From NCBI GenBank assembly GCA_965218775.1, contig CBDCLS010000001.1, forward strand, positions 62,001-126,000: 64,000 nucleotides of DNA, read 5' to 3'. The DNA is from CAUZIZ01 sp965218775 (lineage in GTDB: Bacteria > Acidobacteriota > UBA6911 > RPQK01 > JAJDTT01). How positions within the stretch are numbered: the first letter of the stretch is position 1; each line of letters starts with the position of its first letter. A program made the position numbers and the translations under genes. The notes below the pieces were generated by a model, which saw nothing but the letters and a program-made list of their open reading frames with translations, was not told where the DNA came from and ran no database searches. Positions 9,423 to 17,585 of the stretch are shown one piece after another.

Positions 9423-10262
9423 CTAGAAGACGGCCCAGATCCGTGCCGGTCCACCGGATCCATTCTCGATCTTGATGGGAGCAACGATGATCCAGGCTCC
9501 GTTTTGAGGGACCAGACCCAGATTTGCAACGTTTTCGATGTGGTAGCCCCCGGAGGAGTGGACAATGTGATGAACCGAAAAGTCGCAGGAGCGACCGAAG
9601 TCGACGCTCAGGGTATCGATCCCCAACCCCTTCACTCCCCTGTCTTCAACCAGAAATCGGGCCGCTTCGGGAGAGAATCCTGGAAAATGAAGCAGCCCCG
9701 AGTCATCTTCATTCTTGTATCTCCCGAAATCTTCCCAATATCGTCCCCAACCCGTTAAGGCGAAAACGACCGAGGATCCTGGGATCGGCCCCCACTTCCC
9801 TTCCCAGCTGTTTAGATCCTCTACCGACAGCTGGTAATCGGGGTCACTCGTACAAGCCAGTTGAATATCAATCACCACCGCAGATGCCACTAATGACGTC
9901 AACGGTATTTCATCGACGGAGGCCTGTCCGGCTTCGAAATGATTGGGTGCATCCAGATGGGTTCCGGAATGCTCCGGTACCGAGAAGGCTCCTGAATAGA
10001 CTCCATCTTCCTCGAGCCTCGCCAGGATCTCGAAGCGGAAGGGGTGATAACGCTCCCCAGGCCAATGTGGATTCTTCTCATTCAAAGCGTGCCCTAGATC
10101 CACGATCTGAGATTTACCCTCCGCGATCTGTTCCAAGCTGGGAGAGGTATGCTCCATCCCCGGGTTGGGTATCGAGCGTGAACAGGAGCCATAGAATCCA
10201 ATTGATAACAAGAACCCACAAGCAACCAAGCCCGACTTTCGGCTCACTCCTCCGAGATTCAT
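9423..10262 (-). CDS. Cyclase family protein (kynurenine-formamidase-like metal hydrolase), predicted lipoprotein
   Basis: 279 residues. The family includes KynB-type formamidases and isatin hydrolases, which use a divalent metal held by the HxGTHxD motif; here HSGTHLDAPNH at residues 98-108. Other family marks are the N-terminal IVDLGHALNEKNPHWPG and a late GIDTLSVDFG stretch. Unusually for the family, the protein begins with a hydrophobic signal ending in FYGSC (Cys27), a likely lipobox, so it is probably anchored in the envelope. The ATG at 10262 has AGGAG six bases upstream; an alternative TTG at 10280 would overlap this site. It is divergent from the amidohydrolase gene, with 54 bases between the starts. 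Confidence 0.82.
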   Translation of the reverse strand: MNLGGVSRKSGLVACGFLLSIGFYGSCSRSIPNPGMEHTSPSLEQIAEGKSQIVDLGHALNEKNPHWPGERYHPFRFEILARLEEDGVYSGAFSVPEHSGTHLDAPNHFEAGQASVDEIPLTSLVASAVVIDIQLACTSDPDYQLSVEDLNSWEGKWGPIPGSSVVFALTGWGRYWEDFGRYKNEDDSGLLHFPGFSPEAARFLVEDRGVKGLGIDTLSVDFGRSCDFSVHHIVHSSGGYHIENVANLGLVPQNGAWIIVAPIKIENGSGGPARIWAVF

Positions 10263-10316
10263 ACTTAGCTCCTGAGGCAAGAAACGGGTCGGCCACTACG
10301 ATACACTAGAACCGCG

Positions 10317-11462
10317 ATGAAATATGACTTGCTCATCAAGGGCGGAACGCTGGTCGATCCGGCCGAGGGCATTCACGCCGACAAGGATATTGGTTTTGCA
10401 GACAGTCTCGTCTGCGAGATCGGCGACAATCTACCCGAACGGGAGGCGAGGAATGTCCTGGACGCCAGAGGACGCCTGGTAACACCCGGAATGATCGATC
10501 TGCATGTCCACGTCTTTCCCGGGGTCAGCCACTTCGGAATCGAACCAGACCCGACCTGCCTTGCTCGGGGCGCCACTACCGTCGTCGATGCCGGATCCGC
10601 CGGTGCCGATACCTTTCCGGGTTTCCGCAAGTTCGTGATCGATGTCAGTGCCACCCGTATTTTCGCACAACTCAATATCTCGTCTCAGGGTATGTTGACC
10701 GAAGAAATCGGTGAGTTCGAAATTCCGGAGTATGCGAACGTCGACAAGGCTTGCAAGATGATCGAGCAACACCGCGACGTGATCCTGGGCGTAAAGGTGC
10801 GGCTGACGCGAGAAACGATCGTCAGTGAGCGCTCGGGAATGCTGCCGCTGGAGCGTGCCCGCGAGGCGGCAGATGCTTGCGGACTACCGATCATGGTTCA
10901 TCCTCAAGCGGCCTGGTGTGACTCGATTGACGACATACTGGAGGTGATGCGCGAGCGCGACATCCTGACCCACTGCTTTCACGGCAGGCAGTGCGGCATC
11001 CTGGATAAGCAAGGTCAAGTGCGTCCCTCGGTTCACGAAGCCATGGAGCGAGGCGTTATTTTCGACGTGGGGCACGGCGCTGGCTCTTTTTCCTGGAAAG
11101 TGGTTGAGAGCGCTCTGGCACAGGGGATTCAGCCACAAACGATCTCATCGGACCTCCATATCTACAATGTGAACGGACCGGTGTACGACCTGGCCAACGT
11201 CGTCACCAAGTTCTTGCACCTGGGTCTGTCCCTGGATGATGCCATTGCCAAGGTGACTTCGATCCCAGCTCGTACTATCTTGATGGAGAATAAGATAGGA
11301 ACCCTCGCCGCTGGGGCTTGGGGTGACGCTGTGGTTTTCGAACTGCGCCAAGGCGCGTTCCAGCTACTGGATGCCCAGGGCGAAACTCGATCAGCAAGCC
11401 AAAGCCTGGCACCGGTGGCCGTGGTCAAGGGCGGTCAGATTTACCGTCAGGCAAGAAACTAG
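10317..11462 (+). CDS. Amidohydrolase/deacetylase family metallohydrolase
   Basis: 381 residues, cytoplasmic. The fold is that of dihydroorotase/urease-type amidohydrolases: N-terminal beta-sandwich (YDLLIKGGTLVDPAEG), metal ligands His63 and His65 in MIDLHVHV, a probable carboxylated lysine at Lys160 in VILGVKVRL, further His ligands in IMVHPQ and THCFHG, and a catalytic Asp in SSDLHIYNVNGP. The overall pattern, including GHGAGSFSWKVVESALAQG, matches the EF_0837/AHA_3915 subgroup of deacetylase-like enzymes; the true substrate (often N-acyl or dihydroorotase-like amides) is not predictable. The gene is divergent from the cyclase-family gene, which may act on a related amide or ester. Confidence 0.85.
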   Translation: MKYDLLIKGGTLVDPAEGIHADKDIGFADSLVCEIGDNLPEREARNVLDARGRLVTPGMIDLHVHVFPGVSHFGIEPDPTCLARGATTVVDAGSAGADTFPGFRKFVIDVSATRIFAQLNISSQGMLTEEIGEFEIPEYANVDKACKMIEQHRDVILGVKVRLTRETIVSERSGMLPLERAREAADACGLPIMVHPQAAWCDSIDDILEVMRERDILTHCFHGRQCGILDKQGQVRPSVHEAMERGVIFDVGHGAGSFSWKVVESALAQGIQPQTISSDLHIYNVNGPVYDLANVVTKFLHLGLSLDDAIAKVTSIPARTILMENKIGTLAAGAWGDAVVFELRQGAFQLLDAQGETRSASQSLAPVAVVKGGQIYRQARN

Positions 11463-11490
11463 GAGTCTGGCTCGGCAGATAATCGTGCCT

Positions 11491-11916
11491 ATGAATTTCT
11501 TCGATAGGCTGCTGTTCCTCGTGGGTCTAGCGCTCTGCTTCTTGGGTACACTCGGGCTTATAGGCAGTCTTGGAAACCTGGTGGATCCAGGAGATAACTC
11601 CGCGTGGACATACGTTCTCGCGACTCTGTTTCTGGGAATCCTGCCTTCCGCTCTCGGCCTATGGATCTGTCGTCATGCCAGACGAAAGGGGAAACGGCGA
11701 ACCCGCGAGTCCGCCGAACGAACCATTCTCCAGCTGGCTCGTGAGCGGAGTGGTAAGCTCACGGTTGCCGAGGTGGCGATGAACACCTCGCTGTCATCTT
11801 CCGAAGCCAAGGAAGCACTCGACCGGCTCAATCTCGATCGGCTCGCGGATATGGATGTCTCCGAATCGGGTGTTGTCGTGTATCACTTTCATGGCCTTGG
11901 CGAGGGCACCAGCTGA
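11491..11916 (+). CDS. Small membrane protein with cytoplasmic helix-turn-helix-like tail
   Basis: 141 residues. Two hydrophobic segments (about 5-27 and 37-58) precede a basic stretch RHARRKGKRRTRE and a C-terminal domain with LAREERSG-like text, KLTVAEVAMNTSLSSSEAKEALDRLN, which reads like a winged-helix segment for a membrane-tethered sensor or a structural domain. No named family is recognised. The ATG at 11491 begins the hydrophobic segment; the open frame extends upstream into the amidohydrolase gene but that part is out of phase with any real protein. No strong ribosome site is seen; AGGAG at 11461 is too far. It lies 28 bases after the amidohydrolase and may be co-transcribed. Confidence 0.6.
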   Translation: MNFFDRLLFLVGLALCFLGTLGLIGSLGNLVDPGDNSAWTYVLATLFLGILPSALGLWICRHARRKGKRRTRESAERTILQLARERSGKLTVAEVAMNTSLSSSEAKEALDRLNLDRLADMDVSESGVVVYHFHGLGEGTS

Positions 11917-12083
11917 CGCCTAGGGATCTTACTGTTGTGCGGCTCTCTCCTCGGAACTTGGGCTCATGTTGCTGACGGGTCATGTCGTTCGCGGCTCTGC
12001 CGAACTTGGCTTGGCAATGCTGCCAGTCCACCCATTCGCGACACTGTTGGCTGTTCCCGCACTCAAATCACCCGGCTACAGGC

Positions 12084-12111
12084 TAAAGATTTCGGGGTTG
12101 CATGTCGAAAA
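12084..12111 (+). promoter_or_regulatory. Weak sigma-28-like promoter candidate upstream of motA
   Basis: TAAA at 12084-12087 followed after 16 bases by GTCGAAAA (six of eight against GCCGATAA). motA genes are commonly sigma-28 dependent, which is the main reason to list this weak match. Confidence 0.3.
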
Positions 12112-12160
12112 ATACTAAGGGGCAGGTTGGACATCGACTCCCTCGCGCCTGTGGGGCATT

Positions 12161-12943
12161 ATGGATATCGCAACTATCGTCGGACTCATCTCAGCATTCC
12201 TGCTGGTCGCTCTTGCGATTCTGGTGGGGGGTCAGCCCCAGGTATTCATTGATCCGCCCTCCGTGTTGATCGTCTTCTGTGGAACCGCCGCCACGACTTT
12301 CGTTCGGTTTCCCACCGCCCGCGTGAAGCGAACGGTTTCTGTCGTAAAGAACGCATTTTCTTTTTCCATTAGGACACCCGAAGATCTAATCGAGGAGCTG
12401 GTAGAACTGTGCCGGACTTCGCGCCAGAAGGGACTGCTCTCACTCGACGACTACCAAACTGATGATAGCTTTCTCAAACAGGGCATTCAGCTTGTTGTGG
12501 ATGGTACAGGTGAAGAAGCCGTTTCACAGATCCTGTCCCTCGAGATTGCCCATCTGCAGCGTCGCCATCGTGAAGGACAGGAGGTCCTGAAGGCGATCGC
12601 AGAAACGGCGCCGGCATTCGGAATGATCGGGACCCTGATCGGTCTTATCATGATGTTGGCCAACATGGACGACGTTAGCACTCTGGGGCCATCCATGGCC
12701 ACAGCTATCACAACCACACTCTATGGAGCATTGATTGCCAACCTGGCAGCAACGCCTCTTGCCAAGAAACTGGAGATCCGCAGCCAAGAGGAAACACTGA
12801 ACCGAGAACTTACTCTAGAAGGCCTGCTCAATCTGCTTAGAGGCGAAAACTCTCAGATTCTGCAGAGCGTTCTTGGAGCCTTTCTGGCCCGAAAGGAGCT
12901 AGGTGAGCCAGCTGCCGAACAGCCCGAAGCGAAGGCAGCCTAA
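12161..12943 (+). CDS. motA: Flagellar motor stator protein MotA
   Basis: 260 residues. MotA forms the pentameric ring of the ion-conducting stator in the inner membrane and drives rotor rotation. Four transmembrane segments are visible (about 5-25, 33-50, 150-172, 182-202) with the long cytoplasmic loop between the second and third. The functionally important prolines are present in APAFGMIGTLIGL and NLAATPLAKKL, and the loop holds charged residues for contact with FliG. Length and pattern resemble the MotA/PomA group. Its obligatory partner motB is normally next to it but is not found here or elsewhere in the window. The ATG at 12161 has only a weak GGGG-type ribosome site. Confidence 0.9.
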   Translation: MDIATIVGLISAFLLVALAILVGGQPQVFIDPPSVLIVFCGTAATTFVRFPTARVKRTVSVVKNAFSFSIRTPEDLIEELVELCRTSRQKGLLSLDDYQTDDSFLKQGIQLVVDGTGEEAVSQILSLEIAHLQRRHREGQEVLKAIAETAPAFGMIGTLIGLIMMLANMDDVSTLGPSMATAITTTLYGALIANLAATPLAKKLEIRSQEETLNRELTLEGLLNLLRGENSQILQSVLGAFLARKELGEPAAEQPEAKAA

Positions 12944-13018
12944 GGACACTTGAACCCAAGATACAGCAACATTTGCAGATGGGGCTTGGGGACATCCGCT
13001 TCGGCGCTACTTCTCCGA

Positions 13019-13046
13019 TAAAGCCCTCTCTGGGTTCGACCGATAA
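13019..13046 (+). promoter_or_regulatory. Probable sigma-28 promoter of the HD-GYP gene
   Basis: TAAA at 13019-13022 and ACCGATAA at 13039-13046 (seven of eight to GCCGATAA) with 16 bases between them; the usual spacing is 15. Transcription would begin at about 13053, 15 bases before the ATG. It would place the c-di-GMP phosphodiesterase in the late flagellar class. Confidence 0.5.
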
Positions 13047-13067
13047 GACCAACTGAGGCAACGACCT

Positions 13068-14147
13068 ATGTCCAACTTTCCCGAACAAGTAGTGGTCGAC
13101 CGGCAACTGTCCCCTATCCTGGTCGTGGATGATGAGCCGATGATCCGGGATCCTCTGGCCGGATACCTTAGTGGTCAGGGCTTCGCTTGTGACACAGCAG
13201 GAACAGGCTCAGAAGCACTCCATAAGCTTGAGGCAGCCGATTTCGCTCTTGTCATCGCAGATATACGGATGCCGGGTTTCAGCGGCCTCGAACTCCTGGA
13301 CAGCCTGGCAGAGGATTACCCTGACGTGGCCGTCATCATGATTACCGCGGTCGCCGACGTCCAAACCGCAGTTCACACGATGAAGCAGGGCGCCTACGAC
13401 TACATTACCAAGCCCTTCAACCTGGACGAGGTCCTAAAGAGCGTTCACCGTGCGCTGCACCTACGGCTTCTTCGTCTGGAAGATCAGAAGGTCGAGGAGA
13501 ATCTTCAAGGCCTACTTCAGAGCAAATCCTCGGCGCTGAACTCTGCCCTACAGGATTTGAAAGAGCATCGCGAGATTACACTTGAGACACTGATGAAAGC
13601 ACTCGACGCTCGGGGACACGAGACTCAGTGTCATTCCCAGAGGGTCCAAGCGTATAGCATTCACCTGGCACAACACATAGGAATCACAAGCGACCAGCTC
13701 ACTGGCCTGGCTCACGGTGCCCTTCTCCACGATATCGGCAAGATTGGGATTCCGGATGGGATACTCCTCAAGGCAGGTCCCCTGACTCCCAGCGAATGGA
13801 CCATCATGAAGCAACATCCCGTCATCGGATACGAGATTGTCAACGACACCAAGTTTCTGAAAAGGTCGACTCGTGTAGTCCTATCCCACCACGAACGGTA
13901 CGACGGCAAGGGCTATCCAAACGGACTGGCGGGAGACGATATCCCACTGGAGGCACGCATCTTCTCCATCTTGGATGCCTACGACGCCATGACGACCGAT
14001 CGCCCCTATCGTAAAGCACTTCCAGCCGAGGTAGTGAAGTCCGAGCTACAAGGGCACTCAAACTCTCAGTTCGACCCCGACGTGCTTCAGGAGTTCCTCA
14101 AGATCCCCGTTGAGGAATTTCAGTTGATCGGCTCCAGCTGCGTATAG
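13068..14147 (+). CDS. Response regulator with HD-GYP domain (RpfG-type c-di-GMP phosphodiesterase)
   Basis: 359 residues. A receiver domain (about 15-130) has acidic residues VVDDEP, phosphoacceptor Asp65 in VIADIRMPG and Lys115 in YITKPFN. A short coiled linker leads to an HD-GYP domain with His221-Asp222 in LLHDIGKIG, the HxxxxE/HH ligands (HPVIGYEI, LSHHERYDG) and GYP at 282-284. HD-GYP enzymes hydrolyse cyclic di-GMP, so phosphorylation of the receiver domain would lower c-di-GMP and favour swimming. All metal ligands appear intact, so the enzyme should be active. It sits between motA and flagellin, with a sigma-28-like promoter just upstream, which argues for a motility role. The cognate kinase is not in the window. 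Confidence 0.9.
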   Translation: MSNFPEQVVVDRQLSPILVVDDEPMIRDPLAGYLSGQGFACDTAGTGSEALHKLEAADFALVIADIRMPGFSGLELLDSLAEDYPDVAVIMITAVADVQTAVHTMKQGAYDYITKPFNLDEVLKSVHRALHLRLLRLEDQKVEENLQGLLQSKSSALNSALQDLKEHREITLETLMKALDARGHETQCHSQRVQAYSIHLAQHIGITSDQLTGLAHGALLHDIGKIGIPDGILLKAGPLTPSEWTIMKQHPVIGYEIVNDTKFLKRSTRVVLSHHERYDGKGYPNGLAGDDIPLEARIFSILDAYDAMTTDRPYRKALPAEVVKSELQGHSNSQFDPDVLQEFLKIPVEEFQLIGSSCV

Positions 14148-14249
14148 CAGCAGCTCATCTCGGATTCTGCAATAATCAGTCACCTAGCCGCTCCCGCTCC
14201 CACAGCTAAAGAATTCTGACAACCTCAGCCCGCATCTTCATCCCAGCCC

Positions 14250-14276
14250 TACAGTTTCTCTCGCGGAAGCCGATAA
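14250..14276 (+). promoter_or_regulatory. Sigma-28 (FliA) promoter of flagellin
   Basis: TACA at 14250-14253, exactly 15 bases, then GCCGATAA at 14269-14276, a perfect -10 element; the -35 matches TAAA in three of four bases. The predicted start of transcription, about 14283, gives a 5' leader of roughly 78 bases. FliA itself is encoded at 50738-51496. Confidence 0.85.
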
Positions 14277-14322
14277 GAGAGATGAATGAAAAAAGGGTCT
14301 GCCGGTACCCATGAACTGGCGA

Positions 14323-14338
14323 GGGGCAAGGATGCCCC
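14323..14338 (+). promoter_or_regulatory. CsrA-type hairpin in the flagellin leader
   Basis: GGGGC (14323-14327) pairs with GCCCC (14334-14338) and presents AAGGAT in the six-base loop. CsrA binds ARGGA with GGA in a hairpin loop, so this is a canonical high-affinity site. It is followed 15 bases later by a second GGA in the Shine-Dalgarno, the two-site arrangement used for bridging repression of flagellin mRNA. Confidence 0.72.
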
Positions 14339-14348
14339 GAGGAATCTT

Positions 14349-14356
14349 CAAGGAGG
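14349..14356 (+). promoter_or_regulatory. Flagellin ribosome binding site overlapping a second CsrA-type GGA motif
   Basis: CAAGGAGG ends four bases before the ATG at 14361. It is the strongest Shine-Dalgarno in the region and decides the start codon against an upstream in-frame ATG at 14286. The CARGGA core also fits CsrA, which would then block ribosome access. Confidence 0.7.
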
Positions 14357-14360
14357 AAAA

Positions 14361-15221
14361 ATGAGTAGCACATTCAGTGTCATCACCAACCTTCCGAGCT
14401 TGGTGGCACAGCACAACTCCACCCAGAACCAGCAAAGCCTGCAGAGAACGCTCTTTCGGCTCTCGACGGGTCAACGCTTGTTTCGGGGGGGAGAAGACCC
14501 TGCAGGAATGGCCTTGGCCGACGGTCTGCACGCACAGATTCGGACCCTGGAACAGTCCATTCGCAACGCCAACGACGGCGTCGGTTTTGCCCAGGTGGCG
14601 GATAGCGGTATGGGCCAGGTCCAGAACCTACTGGCCAGGGCAGCTTCGCTCCTGTCCGAGGCAGAATCCGACACCAACAGTAGCGGAGAGGTGGCCATCG
14701 AAACCGAGCTGGGACAGATCTACCGCGAAATCGACCGGATCGGATCCGCTACTTCCTTTAACGGAACCAGCGTGTTCTCGGATACGGCAATAGGAATCTT
14801 CGTGGGAGATACCCAGAACCTGACCAGTGCCAACTCCACGATCTCGTTCACCACGAGCGCGCTCAATACCAGCGGTCTGGGCATCAACGATGGAATCTCG
14901 GGCAGCGGGTCGACTCTTGCGGTGGATATTTCGGGCACCGACTCGGCTACCTCAATGCTGGCCGAGGTCGAAGGCGCTATCGATCTGGTTGCCGCCAGTC
15001 GTGGACGTCTCGGCGCATCCATGAATCGTCTGGAAAACGCCGTTTCGGTGATGCAGTCTCAGGTCCAAAACCTGACGGCTGCCGAATCACAGATTCGAGA
15101 TGCAGACTTCGCGTCGGAGATCGCGAATCTGACTAAGTTCCAGATTTTATCTCAAGTGGGCGTAGCAGCCATGGCCCAGGCCAACGCTGTACCCCAGAGC
15201 GTATTATCCCTCTTCCAGTAG
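14361..15221 (+). CDS. fliC: Flagellin
   Basis: 286 residues, the filament subunit exported through the flagellar type III apparatus. The N-terminal D0/D1 helices are recognisable (TNLPSLVAQHNSTQNQQSLQ, RLSTGQRLFRGGEDPAGMALADGL) as is the C-terminal D1/D0 part (DLVAASRGRLGASMNRLENAV, ESQIRDADFASEIANLTKFQILSQVGVAAMAQANAVPQSVLSLFQ). The variable centre is short and rich in Ser and Thr, the residues that carry nonulosonic acid glycans in other species; a glycosylation island follows downstream. The protein lacks the usual first alanine-asparagine pattern but is otherwise ordinary. Expression appears controlled by sigma-28 and by CsrA at two leader sites. Confidence 0.93.
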   Translation: MSSTFSVITNLPSLVAQHNSTQNQQSLQRTLFRLSTGQRLFRGGEDPAGMALADGLHAQIRTLEQSIRNANDGVGFAQVADSGMGQVQNLLARAASLLSEAESDTNSSGEVAIETELGQIYREIDRIGSATSFNGTSVFSDTAIGIFVGDTQNLTSANSTISFTTSALNTSGLGINDGISGSGSTLAVDISGTDSATSMLAEVEGAIDLVAASRGRLGASMNRLENAVSVMQSQVQNLTAAESQIRDADFASEIANLTKFQILSQVGVAAMAQANAVPQSVLSLFQ

Positions 15222-15298
15222 GAGAGGGACACTCACCAAGACTTGGGCTGGGCTGAGGCCCTAGGGACTCGGTTCGGTCCAAGTGTAGGAGTGAAACT

Positions 15299-15613
15299 AT
15301 GAACACAGGAACAATAAATCAAGTCGAGACCTCGCCGGTCGGAACCAAACCAGAGTCATCTGCGCCCAGGAAGAGTTCGGAAGAGGCTCGTCCCAAGAAA
15401 TTGGCTCCAGCCAACCAGCAGAGTTCAGTGCCAATACCTGAAACGAGCCGTTCCGTTACTTTCGAAGTGGACAGCAAGTCCGATCAGCTCTACATCAAGG
15501 TCATTGATCGCGATACTGGAGAGGTGGTCAAACAGATCCCTCCCGAGGCGCTTCGCAAAATGGCCAAACAGATGGAGCAGATGACGGGCAACATCCTTGA
15601 CACGGTCGCCTGA
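15299..15613 (+). CDS. flaG: FlaG family protein
   Basis: 104 residues. FlaG is a small secreted or cytoplasmic protein that affects filament length in several genera; its mechanism is not settled. The N-terminal half is a low-complexity Ser/Pro/Lys region and the C-terminal half is the conserved domain: VTFEVDSKSDQLYIKVIDRDTGEVVKQIPPEALRKMAKQMEQMTGNILDTVA. The ATG has AGGAG seven bases upstream. Position between flagellin and fliD is the usual one. Confidence 0.88.
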   Translation: MNTGTINQVETSPVGTKPESSAPRKSSEEARPKKLAPANQQSSVPIPETSRSVTFEVDSKSDQLYIKVIDRDTGEVVKQIPPEALRKMAKQMEQMTGNILDTVA

Positions 15614-15638
15614 GGAATCGGTTTTCTAGGAAAAGACG

Positions 15639-17552
15639 ATGGGAAGCTTCGGAGGTGCTATTGGCGGTGGTCTGGATGTTCAAGGGATCGTCCAGCAAAT
15701 CCTTTTTGTTGAGTCCGCTCCCATCCGACGACTGGAAACGGAAAAGGGCAGCATCGAGAGTCGCATCAGCGCTTACAACTCGCTGACCTCGAAGCTTACC
15801 TCGCTCCAATCCACGATCGAGAGTCTCAACAGCGCCGAGAGTTTCGGAGCGCGACTCGCCAAGTCCTCTGACGAGGACTCGTTGACTGCTACCGCTACCA
15901 GCGATGCGGCCGTGGGAACCTACCAGATTCAAGTCAGCCGCCTGGCCCTGTTCGACAACTTCGCATCCGATTTCAGCTTCGCCACCTCGGATGCCGCGAT
16001 CGGCACCGGGAGCTTCGATCTCACGGTGGGAACGACGACGAACACCATCACCATAGACTCGACAAGTAACACTCTGGCCGGTCTCAAGAGCGCCATCAAT
16101 AATTCCGGAGCAGATGTCAATGCCGCCATCGTGAATGATGGATCGGGCTTCAGGCTCACAATCACCAGCGACACTTCGGGTTCGGATAGCGCCATCTCGA
16201 TCTCCAACAACACCTTACAGCTCGCAGACACCTCTCCCTTTACCTTCAGTAGAACTCACAGCATTGCCTCGACCTCTGAACTGGACGCGAGTCTGACCGT
16301 AAACGGCCTCAGCGTCACCGGTAGCAGCAACACTGTCGAGGACGTCATCGAAGGCGTCACTTTGAACCTTGCAGGAACTCCCTCCAGCACCATCACCCTG
16401 ACGGTCTCCAACGACACGGAGACGGTCAAGACCAAGATCCAGGAGTTCGTCGACGCCTACAACGACGCCTACAGCTACATCAACGATCAGTTCAGTTACA
16501 ATGCCGCTGCCGAAACCGCCGGGATTCTCGCCGGAGACGGTACGCTTCGTCGAATTCAATCGAGTCTTGCCGCCATCGTGAGTCGCTCTGTCGATGGCCT
16601 AACCGGCTCTCTCAACAATTTCAGTAGCGCCGGCATCGAGCTTCAGAACGACGGCACGCTTGAGGTAAATTCAAGCAAACTGGACACCAACCTCTCGGAC
16701 AATTTCGCCGACATCCAGAAACTCTTTATTGCCTCTGGGGCAGCAACCAACTCGAACGTGGTCTTTCTAGACGTCGGATCGACAACCGAGGCGGGCACTT
16801 ACGAGGTCACTATCACACAGTTGGCAGAGGCCGCCACAATCACCTCGCCTAACGCTATCCCGGGCACTCTTGGCACCAATGAGACCCTCACCTTTACTCT
16901 GGGTTCGGACACCTCAATCTTCAATATGACTCCTCTCATGACACTCGATGACATCGTCAGTGGGCTCACGACCCAGTTTGCGACGGACAGTATCGCTCTT
17001 TCGGCCTCAAAGGATGCCAGTAACCGCCTGGTCATAACCTCGGACAACAAGGGTGCCGGCGTGTCCTTTACCGTAGTCTCGGATGTGGACGGAGTGGGAA
17101 CGGGAATCGGGACTTCGGGCATGTCCGATAGCGGCCAGGATCTGGACGGGACCATCAAAGACATTGCGACATCTACCGTTTACAACGCGAAGGCTAGCGC
17201 AGCAGACATTCTGATCGGCGAAGAAGGTCCGGTGAAAGACCTACAAATTCAGTTCCTGGGATCCACTACCGGCATTTTCGGGAATCTTACCGTCAGCCTC
17301 GGCTATGCCGAACAGCTCGAGCGTAACCTGAAACAGACTACGGATTCCCTGGAAGGCCCGCTTGCCGATGCGGTTGACGGACTCGAAGCCTCCATCAGAC
17401 GCCTTGACGACAACATCAGAGACCTCGAAGACCGCCTGGACCTTAGAGAACAGGTTCTTCTACGGCAATTCTCAAGGGCCGATCAAGCCCTACAACAACT
17501 GGCAAGTCTGCAAACAACCATAGGCAGCCAGCTCCAGTCGAGTCTGCTCTAA
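15639..17552 (+). CDS. fliD: Flagellar hook-associated protein 2 (filament cap)
   Basis: 637 residues. FliD forms the cap at the filament tip and assists insertion of flagellin subunits outside the cell. The N-terminal FliD_N domain (about 10-105) starts with GGGLDVQGIVQQILFVESAPIRRLE and the C-terminal FliD_C domain (about 235-620) includes VKTKIQEFVDAYNDAYSYINDQF, GILAGDGTLRRIQSSL and ends in a coiled-coil DDNIRDLEDRLDLREQVLLRQFSRADQALQQL. Between them is Ser/Thr-rich beta sequence. It is at the longer end of the family. The ATG at 15639 has AGGAAA upstream and lies 26 bases after flaG, so flaG-fliD-fliS-fliT are likely one transcript. Confidence 0.93.
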   Translation: MGSFGGAIGGGLDVQGIVQQILFVESAPIRRLETEKGSIESRISAYNSLTSKLTSLQSTIESLNSAESFGARLAKSSDEDSLTATATSDAAVGTYQIQVSRLALFDNFASDFSFATSDAAIGTGSFDLTVGTTTNTITIDSTSNTLAGLKSAINNSGADVNAAIVNDGSGFRLTITSDTSGSDSAISISNNTLQLADTSPFTFSRTHSIASTSELDASLTVNGLSVTGSSNTVEDVIEGVTLNLAGTPSSTITLTVSNDTETVKTKIQEFVDAYNDAYSYINDQFSYNAAAETAGILAGDGTLRRIQSSLAAIVSRSVDGLTGSLNNFSSAGIELQNDGTLEVNSSKLDTNLSDNFADIQKLFIASGAATNSNVVFLDVGSTTEAGTYEVTITQLAEAATITSPNAIPGTLGTNETLTFTLGSDTSIFNMTPLMTLDDIVSGLTTQFATDSIALSASKDASNRLVITSDNKGAGVSFTVVSDVDGVGTGIGTSGMSDSGQDLDGTIKDIATSTVYNAKASAADILIGEEGPVKDLQIQFLGSTTGIFGNLTVSLGYAEQLERNLKQTTDSLEGPLADAVDGLEASIRRLDDNIRDLEDRLDLREQVLLRQFSRADQALQQLASLQTTIGSQLQSSLL

Positions 17553-17585
17553 GGGTAGAAGCAGGCGAAGGAAAGCATCAACTAC

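Noticed and set aside
12000..12060. TTGGCAATGCTGCCAG as a sigma-54 promoter for motA
   Set aside because: The spacing between GG and GC is wrong and no TTGCW follows.
14286..14360. Upstream in-frame ATG for flagellin
   Set aside because: It would begin at the predicted transcript start; the strong AAGGAGG lies before the ATG at 14361, where flagellin homology begins.
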